This document shows positions 1 to 6,425 of a stretch of DNA of 9,114 nucleotides, piece by piece. The DNA is from an uncultured Actinomycetes bacterium (GTDB taxonomy: Bacteria; Actinomycetota; Actinomycetes; Nanopelagicales; Nanopelagicaceae). Location of the stretch: assembly GCA_903921405.1 (NCBI GenBank), contig CAIXPV010000129.1:1-9114 (forward strand), written 5' to 3'. The notes below the pieces were generated by a model. That model saw only the letters and a program-made list of their open reading frames with translations. It did no database searches and was not told the DNA's origin. A program made the translations under genes and the position numbers. Numbering within the stretch: the stretch's first letter is position 1; each line of letters begins with the position of its first letter.

Positions 1-25
1 ACGGATTGGTTAACGTGGATAAGAG

Positions 26-45
26 TAGGCCAAAGCCTAGTTTTT
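26..45 (+). terminator. Small hairpin followed by T-run, possible terminator reading rightward
   Basis: Two 5-base arms (TAGGC at 26-30 and GCCTA at 35-39) enclose the loop CAAA and are followed by G and five T residues at 41-45. This is the layout of an intrinsic terminator on the plus strand. Read on the minus strand, in the direction of rho, the same hairpin is followed by CTCTTATCC, a poor U-tract, so it is a weak candidate for ending the rho transcript. The stem is short, and the gene it would serve lies outside the window. It may be chance. Confidence 0.3.
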
Positions 46-62
46 AAGAAATTTACGCCTAA

Positions 63-1619
63 TTACTTGCTGTCATCAGGGCCAGAAGTTGTCTTCTGGA
101 TCTGCATCAAGAACTCAACGTTGGACTTAGTGCCCTTCATCTTCTCAAGGAGAAGTTCGAGCGCTGCCTGTGGCTCGAGTGCATGAAGTACTCGACGAAG
201 TTTCCAGACAATGTTGAGCTCTTCAGAGCCCATAAGGATTTCTTCCTTACGAGTACCAGATGCCACAACATTTACCGCTGGGAAGATGCGCTTATCTGCA
301 AGGCGACGATCAAGGATTAACTCCATGTTTCCAGTTCCCTTGAACTCTTCGAAGATAACTTCATCCATGCGAGAACCTGTATCGACAAGTGCAGTTGCAA
401 GAATTGTTAGTGATCCACCATCTTCAATATTACGAGCAGCTCCAAAGAACTTTTTAGGTGGATACAACGCAGCTGAGTCAACGCCACCGGACAAGATACG
501 ACCTGAGGCAGGCGCTGCGATGTTGTATGCACGGCCTAGACGAGTAATTGAATCGAGAAGAACAACTACGTCATGACCAAGTTCAACAAGACGCTTTGCA
601 CGCTCAATAGCAAGCTCGGCAATTGTTGTGTGATCATCGGCTGGGCGGTCGAAAGTTGAAGCGATAACTTCACCCTTAACGCTGCGCTGCATATCGGTAA
701 CTTCTTCTGGACGCTCATCAACTAAGACAACCATCAAGTGACACTCTGGGTTATTTGATGTAATCGCATTAGCAATTGCCTGCAAAACCATTGTCTTACC
801 CGCTTTAGGAGGTGAAACAATAAGTCCGCGCTGACCCTTACCAATTGGCGCAATTAAATCGATAACGCGTGTTGTTAAAATATTTGGCTCGGTCTCAAGG
901 CGCAGGCGCTCTTGTGGGTACAACGGAGTTAACTTGCCAAATTCAACGCGATTTCGCGCCTCTTCAGGGCTCATGCCATTGACGGTTTCAAGAGTGATTA
1001 ACGCGTTGAACTTCTGCTTAGTTTCACCTTCACGTGGCTGGCGAACTTGACCTGTTACGACATCGCCTTTGCGCAGACCATTCTTACGAATCTGTTGCAA
1101 CGTTACGTAAACATCGTTTGGACCTGGCAAGTAACCCGATGTACGGATAAAGCCATAGCTGTCCAAAATATCTAGAAGTCCGCTGACCGGTACTAGAACA
1201 TCGTCCTCGCTGATAACTGGTTCGCGCTCTTCGCGCGGTGCACGGTCGCGGTTATTGCGGTCGCGATTGCGATCACGCCCACGAGTGCGATCATTTCGGT
1301 CGAAGCGATCGTTGCGATTGCTGCGATCATTCGATGGCGCTTCATCACTTGAATCATCATCGGAATCTTGAGCGGTGCTTGCCGCTGGCTTGGTCTCTTT
1401 CTTACGGCTATTGCGCGCTTCACGGCGTGCTTCGCGTTCAGCCTTTGCAGCATCACGATTCTTAGCCTGTAAATCGGCGATCGCTTCTACAAGTGCATCC
1501 TTCTTCATCTTGGCTGCGCCCTCTACGCCCAGTTGTGTTGCAACTGTCTTTAACTTAGGCAGGGTCATCGCAGCTAGCTCTGGACTTTGCGAGCGTACTG
1601 GTTCATCAGTTGTTGTCAT
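63..1619 (-). CDS. rho: Transcription termination factor Rho
   Basis: Rho is a hexameric RNA-dependent ATPase/helicase that binds nascent RNA and releases RNA polymerase. The predicted protein has 518 residues. An N-terminal Rho_N (SAP-like) segment lies at about 15-50, followed by a charged low-complexity linker at about 55-135 rich in Arg, Asp and Asn with repeated NDR units. The cold-shock-type primary RNA-binding domain covers about 139-215. The RecA-type ATPase domain follows, with Walker A SPPKAGKT at 269-276, Walker B VVVLLD at 351-356, the Q-loop segment LSGGVDSAAL at 376-385, and the R-loop with GTGNMEL at 428-434 and the arginine-finger equivalent R438. The long basic linker is typical of actinobacterial Rho and makes it longer than the E. 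coli protein of about 420 residues. I chose the ATG at 1619. The frame stays open to a TTG at 1712, but no ribosome binding site precedes that TTG and the best -10 element (1686-1691) lies inside the extension. Identity is certain; the start is likely. Confidence 0.97.
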   Translation of the reverse strand: MTTTDEPVRSQSPELAAMTLPKLKTVATQLGVEGAAKMKKDALVEAIADLQAKNRDAAKAEREARREARNSRKKETKPAASTAQDSDDDSSDEAPSNDRSNRNDRFDRNDRTRGRDRNRDRNNRDRAPREEREPVISEDDVLVPVSGLLDILDSYGFIRTSGYLPGPNDVYVTLQQIRKNGLRKGDVVTGQVRQPREGETKQKFNALITLETVNGMSPEEARNRVEFGKLTPLYPQERLRLETEPNILTTRVIDLIAPIGKGQRGLIVSPPKAGKTMVLQAIANAITSNNPECHLMVVLVDERPEEVTDMQRSVKGEVIASTFDRPADDHTTIAELAIERAKRLVELGHDVVVLLDSITRLGRAYNIAAPASGRILSGGVDSAALYPPKKFFGAARNIEDGGSLTILATALVDTGSRMDEVIFEEFKGTGNMELILDRRLADKRIFPAVNVVASGTRKEEILMGSEELNIVWKLRRVLHALEPQAALELLLEKMKGTKSNVEFLMQIQKTTSGPDDSK

Positions 1620-1637
1620 GTGTATCTTTTCGCTATT

Positions 1638-1670
1638 GGCCTTTGGGTTTTTAGATATTTCCAAAGGACC
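1638..1670 (-). promoter_or_regulatory. Leader hairpin upstream of rho
   Basis: In the minus-strand RNA, CCUUUGG (1667-1661) pairs perfectly with CCAAAGG (1646-1640). After a single bulged U at 1668, two more G-C pairs follow (1670/1638 and 1669/1639), giving nine pairs around an A/U-rich 14-base loop. The structure ends 18 bases before the rho ATG, just outside the region a ribosome would cover. No U-run follows, so it is not an intrinsic terminator. A role in rho autoregulation or mRNA stability is inference. Confidence 0.45.
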
Positions 1671-1685
1671 GTGGATTTTTTTGTG

Positions 1686-1691
1686 ATTATC
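1686..1691 (-). promoter_or_regulatory. Candidate -10 element of the rho promoter (GATAAT)
   Basis: On the minus strand GATAAT matches the TATAAT consensus at five of six positions. A weak -35-like segment (TATTGT at about 1709-1714) sits 17 bases upstream. Transcription would begin near 1679, leaving a leader of about 60 bases before the ATG at 1619. No intrinsic terminator is visible after thrB, so read-through from the amino-acid operon could also supply rho mRNA. The -35 match is poor. Confidence 0.35.
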
Positions 1692-1768
1692 TGTAGATGT
1701 TGCTGGCCACAATAAGCAGGCCGAACAGATGCCTAAATGTTAGCAGTGTGCCTAGCTGAGGGCAAAAT

Positions 1769-2698
1769 CTAGCCTGCGACCAGGCTGGCACCAGTGCGTG
1801 AGAGGCTCAAAGCGCTCGTAATGAACTTATCGCCAGCGGCACGGGCTAACTCATCGACTTCGGTAGCTCCGCCAGTATGGAGGACCAAAACCGTTGGCCC
1901 AGCCCCAGAGATAAAGGCTGCGACGCCAGCTTTGCGAAGTTTTTGTAAGAGCGCAAAGGAGCCCGGCATTGCATCGGCGCGATAACTCTGATGCAGGAAG
2001 TCTTCGGTAGCCGTGTGCAATAAATCAGGGCGAAATTGCAATGCATGAACTAGCAATGCGGTGTTAGCCGAATTCTTGACTGCATCGGCATGAGTAATTA
2101 ACTCTGGCAACATCTTTCGCGCCTTAGATGTTGCAACCGAGGTTGCTGGCACAAATGCGATTGCACCAATACGTGGGTCAACTTCTAGTTGCACAGAGAG
2201 TGCGACGTTATGACCATGTTGAATTTCTTGCCAGGCAACTGTTGCTCCGCCATAAATTGCTGCAGCGACATTGTCGGGATGGCCCTCTAGTTCATTAGCC
2301 AAATTCAACATGTCGTCGTTGCTCATACGTTCATTGCCGCCAAGTACCAATGCGCGAGCAAGTGATAAGCCACCAACGATTGCGCTGGCCGAGGAACCAA
2401 GGCCGCGGCCGTGTGGAATTACATTGAGTGCACGAAGTGCGATTCCGCGAGGCTGACCACCTAAAAATTCAAAGCCCTTATGCATTGATTTAATTACTAA
2501 GTTTTTATCATTGCGTGGCACGCTATCGGCGCCTTCACCCGTAACATCGATATCAATAATCTTTTCATCTAATATCTGCGCAATGTATCGATCATGCATA
2601 CCCAGAGCTAAACCAAGGCTGTCAAAACCTGGACCCAAATTGGCGCTCGTTGCAGGAACCTGCACCTGCATTGATTGGGCTCTAAAAGTTGGCTTCAT
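1769..2698 (-). CDS. thrB: Homoserine kinase
   Basis: This cytoplasmic GHMP-family kinase phosphorylates L-homoserine with ATP to O-phospho-L-homoserine, the step before threonine synthase. The 309-residue product has the usual family length. The N-terminal GHMP signature PATSANLGPGFDSLG is at 15-29. The glycine/serine-rich ATP-binding loop PHGRGLGSSASA is at 95-106. The motif ELEGHPDN, conserved in homoserine kinases, is at 136-143, and the C-terminal SGAGPT motif is at 264-269. The ATG lies one base after the thrC stop (TAA-C-ATG), and no strong Shine-Dalgarno site precedes it, so translation probably depends on coupling to thrC. A second ATG nine codons in, at 2671, would still keep the first motif and cannot be excluded. 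The gene ends the hom-thrC-thrB unit, and rho follows after 149 bases. Confidence 0.96.
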   Translation of the reverse strand: MKPTFRAQSMQVQVPATSANLGPGFDSLGLALGMHDRYIAQILDEKIIDIDVTGEGADSVPRNDKNLVIKSMHKGFEFLGGQPRGIALRALNVIPHGRGLGSSASAIVGGLSLARALVLGGNERMSNDDMLNLANELEGHPDNVAAAIYGGATVAWQEIQHGHNVALSVQLEVDPRIGAIAFVPATSVATSKARKMLPELITHADAVKNSANTALLVHALQFRPDLLHTATEDFLHQSYRADAMPGSFALLQKLRKAGVAAFISGAGPTVLVLHTGGATEVDELARAAGDKFITSALSLSRTGASLVAG

Positions 2699-2699
2699 G

Positions 2700-3785
2700 T
2701 TAACTAAGGCCTAGTGCCTTTGCGGCGGCTTTAACATTGACTGGAACAACGACGGGTTTCTTGGCAGTCTCAAGTGCATATGGAATATCTTTTAATCCAT
2801 GTCCAGTAACAGTAATAACTATCGTCTTATCTTTTGGAAGTTTTCCAGCCTTCTTGTACTTAATTAATCCTGCTAAACCGGCGGCCGATGAAGGCTCTAC
2901 GAAAATTCCCTCTTTAGCTGCGATTAGTCGGTATGCGGCAAGAATTTCCCGATCTGTAACTGAATCGATAACTCCACCGGACGTATCGCGGGCATCAACG
3001 GCCTGTGCCCATGATGCAGGATTTCCAATACGTATTGCCGTTGCAATAGTGTCTGGATTCTTAATGATTTTGCCTTTAACAATTGGCGCCGCCCCTGCAG
3101 CTTGAAAACCATACATAGCTGGCAGACGTTGGGACATACCGTCTTTGAAGTACTCCTTATAGCCCTTCCAATAGGCCGTGATGTTTCCTGCATTGCCGAC
3201 GGGTAGTGCGTGAATATCTGGAGCGTTGCCCAACATATCTACAACTTCAAATGCGGCGGTTTTTTGACCTTCAATGCGAAATGGATTAACTGAGTTAACA
3301 AGTGCAACTGGATAGTTCTCCGAAAGCTCGCGTGCAAGAGTTAAGCAATCATCAAAGTTTCCATTAACCTGCAAGATGGTTGAATCGTGGATTACGGCTT
3401 GAGCTAATTTGCCCATGGCAATCTTGCCTTTAGGAATTAATACCGCTGGTGTCATCCCCGCCTTGACTGCATAAGCTGCAGCCGATGCTGAAGTGTTTCC
3501 AGTTGAGGCGCAGATAACGGCTTTAGCACCTTCTTCGGCAGCTTTTGAAATCGCCATCGTCATTCCGCGATCTTTAAATGATCCAGTTGGGTTTAAGCCT
3601 TCGTACTTAATCCAAACATTGTTGCCTAATAATTCAGAGAGAAAAGCGGCATGAATAAGTGGTGTGCCGCCTTCGCGCAAAGAGATGATCGGCGTGTTGG
3701 CATTAATTGGCAAGCGGTGGCGGTATTCCTCAATAACTCCGCGCCATTGATGTGCACCCTTTTTACTGTTACCAAAAATCGCCAT
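2700..3785 (-). CDS. thrC: Threonine synthase
   Basis: This PLP-dependent enzyme converts O-phospho-L-homoserine and water to L-threonine and phosphate, the last step of threonine synthesis. The 361-residue product fits the short threonine synthase class common in Actinobacteria, not the longer class of about 430-500 residues found in E. coli and yeast. The Schiff-base lysine is K71 in PTGSFKDRGM. The segment STGNTSAS at 94-101 contacts substrate and cofactor in fold-type II enzymes. GNAGN at 197-201 is the PLP phosphate-binding loop, and EPSSAAGLAG is at 297-306. The start codon follows the hom stop with no gap (TAA-ATG). A good ribosome binding site, GAAGGAG at 3803-3797, lies within the end of hom, 11 bases before the ATG, so the start is well supported. 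Part of the argS-to-thrB operon. Confidence 0.97.
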   Translation of the reverse strand: MAIFGNSKKGAHQWRGVIEEYRHRLPINANTPIISLREGGTPLIHAAFLSELLGNNVWIKYEGLNPTGSFKDRGMTMAISKAAEEGAKAVICASTGNTSASAAAYAVKAGMTPAVLIPKGKIAMGKLAQAVIHDSTILQVNGNFDDCLTLARELSENYPVALVNSVNPFRIEGQKTAAFEVVDMLGNAPDIHALPVGNAGNITAYWKGYKEYFKDGMSQRLPAMYGFQAAGAAPIVKGKIIKNPDTIATAIRIGNPASWAQAVDARDTSGGVIDSVTDREILAAYRLIAAKEGIFVEPSSAAGLAGLIKYKKAGKLPKDKTIVITVTGHGLKDIPYALETAKKPVVVPVNVKAAAKALGLS

Positions 3786-5081
3786 TTATGAGACCGCTCC
3801 TTCAACGCGAATTACTGATTCAACTTTGCTGACAATATCCATATCGGTTAATTTCTTGATGCAAGCATTAAGCGCTGCCTCTGATGCATTGTGTGTGACC
3901 ACAACTAATTCAGCGTCTTTGCCCATGCCTGCCTGGCGTACAGTTTGAATCGAAATATCTTCACTCGCAAAAGTCTGCGCAATCGCGGCTAAAACACCTG
4001 ACTTATCGGCAACATGCAAACGGACGAAGAACTGTGATTTAACTTCACTCACTGGCGCGATATCTAGATCTGCATAATCTGATTCACCATAACCAACTGT
4101 TGAATATGCACGGTGGCGAGTAACGGCAACTAGGTCACCCAAGATTGCAGATGCTGTGGGTGCCCCACCTGCTCCTCGACCATAAAACATCAGCTGGCCA
4201 GCAGACTCAGACTCTACGTACACAGCGTTAAAGGCGTTACGAACCGATGCCAGCGGATGTGAATTTGGCAGGATCACCGGATGCACGCGAACTGAAATCT
4301 CATCCTTTAAAGTGAGTTCGGCGATTGCCAATAACTTAATGACTGAACCCATAGCTTTAGCGGCATTGACATCTTCTAGAGAGATTCCTGTAATACCTTC
4401 GCAATAAACCTCATCAATAGTTACTGTGCTATGAAATGCCAAACTTGCCAACAGCGCAGCTTTAGCAGCGGCATCATGGCCTTGAATATCAGCGGTTGGA
4501 TCGGCCTCGGCGTAACCCAACGCCTGTGCCTCTTTGAGGACTTCGGCAAAGTCGCGGCCTTCTTCATGCATCTTTGTCAAAATATAATTAGTAGTGCCAT
4601 TAACAATTCCCATGACGCGAGTAATTTGATCACCAGCTAGTGATTCGCGCATAGATCGAATAATGGGAATCGCACCAGCTACAGCTGCCTCATAATACAA
4701 ATCAACTTTGGCGGCATCGGCTGCATTAAATAACTCATGCCCATGGGTTGCCAATAAAGCTTTGTTGGCAGTAATCACAGATTTCTTATTTTTAATCGCT
4801 TCTAAAATCAATGTACGTGCGGGTTCGATTCCGCCCATGACTTCGATGACAATATTTATCTCTGGATCAGTCACGATTGAGTGAAGGTCGGTTGTAATCA
4901 TTGAGGCATCAATGCCTTCTCGTGGCGCGTTAGTGCGGACACCGACTTTTTTCAAAACTAATAGCGCACCTGAGCGCTCAGATAACTCTTGTTCGTCATT
5001 TTGCAGCAGGCGAGCTACTTGGCTGCCAACTACTCCAGCGCCAAGCATTCCGATTGATATTGTCTTTAAGCCTGCGTCCAT
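3786..5081 (-). CDS. hom: Homoserine dehydrogenase with C-terminal ACT domain
   Basis: The enzyme reduces L-aspartate 4-semialdehyde to L-homoserine with NAD(P)H, the branch point leading to threonine and methionine. The 431-residue protein is a monofunctional enzyme without the aspartokinase domain found in E. coli ThrA. The Rossmann dinucleotide motif GMLGAGVVG is at 11-19, TANKALLA at 104-111, and NGTTNYILTKM at 161-171. The homoserine dehydrogenase signature around GYAEADPTADIQGHD at 189-203 includes the putative catalytic D203 and K207. Residues about 351-428 form an ACT domain (FFVRLHVADKSGVLAAIAQT), which in this family usually mediates feedback inhibition by threonine; that regulation is inferred here. 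The gene follows lysA after 34 bases. That gap has no room for a Thr/Ile-rich leader peptide and attenuator, and only a weak A/G-rich ribosome binding site. Confidence 0.98.
   Translation of the reverse strand: MDAGLKTISIGMLGAGVVGSQVARLLQNDEQELSERSGALLVLKKVGVRTNAPREGIDASMITTDLHSIVTDPEINIVIEVMGGIEPARTLILEAIKNKKSVITANKALLATHGHELFNAADAAKVDLYYEAAVAGAIPIIRSMRESLAGDQITRVMGIVNGTTNYILTKMHEEGRDFAEVLKEAQALGYAEADPTADIQGHDAAAKAALLASLAFHSTVTIDEVYCEGITGISLEDVNAAKAMGSVIKLLAIAELTLKDEISVRVHPVILPNSHPLASVRNAFNAVYVESESAGQLMFYGRGAGGAPTASAILGDLVAVTRHRAYSTVGYGESDYADLDIAPVSEVKSQFFVRLHVADKSGVLAAIAQTFASEDISIQTVRQAGMGKDAELVVVTHNASEAALNACIKKLTDMDIVSKVESVIRVEGAVS
3797..3803 (-). promoter_or_regulatory. Ribosome binding site of thrC
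   Basis: GAAGGAG on the minus strand is the strongest Shine-Dalgarno match in the operon. It is embedded in the final codons of hom, 11 bases before the thrC ATG. With the zero-base stop-start junction it implies reinitiation or independent loading of ribosomes on thrC. Confidence 0.7.
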
Positions 5082-5115
5082 GCGGGTTATTCTTTCACAG
5101 ATGCCTGTATCGGCG

Positions 5116-6423
5116 TTAAATATCGAGCCCTAACAGATCAGCTTCGGTCTCACGACGCAGAATTACACGTGCTTTTCCATCTTTTACTGCAATAACTGGA
5201 GGACGTGGCATGTGGTTGTAATTACTTGCCATGCTTCGACCATATGCACCTGTTACTGGGGTAGCTAATAAATCTCCTGGTGCGATATCGCTGGCCAGCT
5301 CAATCTCTCGAATAACGATGTCGCCGGTTTCGCAATGCTTTCCAACAAGTCGAGTTGAAAGTGTTGGAGCCGTGCTAGTTCGATTAGCAAGTACTGCAGT
5401 GTATTCAGCACCATAAAGGGCAGGGCGAATGTTCTCGCTCATTCCGCCGTCTATCGATATGTACCGACGGTTATCTCCGTTTTCTAAAGTGACATCTTTC
5501 ACGGTTCCCACTTCATACAAAGTAAACATTGTCGGACCAACGATTGCTCGTCCCGGTTCAATCGATATGCGCGGGTGAGTCAGCGTGTATGTATCGCAGT
5601 TTTCTTTCACGGCAGCGGCAAGGGCGTTCATCACAATAGTTGGTGAGAGCTCTTCATCTCCTGGTAAATAAGCAATCCCATAACCGCCCCCTAAATCTAA
5701 TTCGGGTAGCTCTTCGTTAAATGTATCTCGATATTTTGCCAGCAATGCAATCAGACGCTCTGCGCTAATTTCAAATGAATCCGTGTCCAATATCTGTGAG
5801 CCAATATGTGCATGAAAACCGCGCAGCGCAATTGATGCGTGCACTCGAGTAGCTTCTACTGCTTTCCAAGCGGCACCACTGGCAATTGAAAACCCAAACT
5901 TCACATCTTCGTGTGCAGTAGCAATCGATTCATGCGTGTGGGCTTCGATTCCGGGGGTTAAGCGCAAGAGCACGCCTTGAACTACGCCAAAATTATTTGC
6001 CGCTGCGGCTACTCGTTCAATTTCAACGAGGGAATCAATAACGATTGTTCCAACGCCTGCACTTACAGCCTTTTCTATTTCAGCTACTGATTTGTTGTTT
6101 CCGTGAACTTCAATCTTTGATGGATCAATTCCACCAGCCAATGCAACGGCTAATTCGCCGCCGGTACAAACATCAATTCCGATACCAATCTCTTTAATCC
6201 AGCGTGCAACTTCAACACAGATAAATGCCTTGGCTGCGTAATACACGGTGCCGGCATCTGAACCAAAAGCATTCTTGAGCGCCTGGTCCCAACTTTTTGC
6301 ACGGTTATAAAAATCGGCTTCATCCATAATGAATGCAGGAGTACCGAATTCAGCTGCAAGAGCCGTTGCAGAAATTAATGAAATACTAAGTTGTTCAGAC
6401 TGCGAGACGTTAGAGGACCACAT
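5116..6423 (-). CDS. lysA: Diaminopimelate decarboxylase
   Basis: This fold-type III PLP enzyme decarboxylates meso-2,6-diaminopimelate to L-lysine and CO2, the last step of lysine synthesis. The predicted length is 435 residues. The PLP lysine is K65 in YYAAKAF. HAHIGSQ at 204-210 supplies the ring-stacking histidine, LGGGYGI at 244-250 and EPGRAIV at 289-295 bind the cofactor phosphate, and C364 in GKHCETGD with Y394 in GAYGRSMASNYN are the active-site residues that come from the other subunit of the dimer. I chose the ATG at 6423: it is two bases after the argS stop, has GAGAGGA (6437-6431) seven bases upstream, and gives a normal N-terminus. The open frame extends 25 codons further into argS, to 6498, but that stretch has no family character. 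The argS-lysA pair is also known from Corynebacterium. Confidence 0.97.
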   Translation of the reverse strand: MWSSNVSQSEQLSISLISATALAAEFGTPAFIMDEADFYNRAKSWDQALKNAFGSDAGTVYYAAKAFICVEVARWIKEIGIGIDVCTGGELAVALAGGIDPSKIEVHGNNKSVAEIEKAVSAGVGTIVIDSLVEIERVAAAANNFGVVQGVLLRLTPGIEAHTHESIATAHEDVKFGFSIASGAAWKAVEATRVHASIALRGFHAHIGSQILDTDSFEISAERLIALLAKYRDTFNEELPELDLGGGYGIAYLPGDEELSPTIVMNALAAAVKENCDTYTLTHPRISIEPGRAIVGPTMFTLYEVGTVKDVTLENGDNRRYISIDGGMSENIRPALYGAEYTAVLANRTSTAPTLSTRLVGKHCETGDIVIREIELASDIAPGDLLATPVTGAYGRSMASNYNHMPRPPVIAVKDGKARVILRRETEADLLGLDI

Positions 6424-6425
6424 GA

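Noticed and set aside
211..576. Open frame of 121 codons on the plus strand opposite the ATPase domain of rho
   Set aside because: Its sequence is explained by antisense reading of conserved Rho motifs; no independent evidence for a gene.
1193..1456. Open frame of 87 codons on the minus strand, out of frame inside rho, and its plus-strand counterparts at 1238-1465 and 1375-1686
   Set aside because: They lie over the repetitive linker-coding region of rho, have low-complexity composition and no ribosome binding sites or family features; they are by-products of the rho reading frame.
1700..1768. Possible intrinsic terminator after thrB
   Set aside because: Only short stems (for example CTAA/TTAG or GGCC/GGCC) were found, without a U-run, so termination before rho is not supported.
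2737..3105. Open frame of 122 codons on the plus strand inside thrC
   Set aside because: It is antisense to a fully conserved threonine synthase, with no recognisable domain and no upstream signals; a composition shadow.
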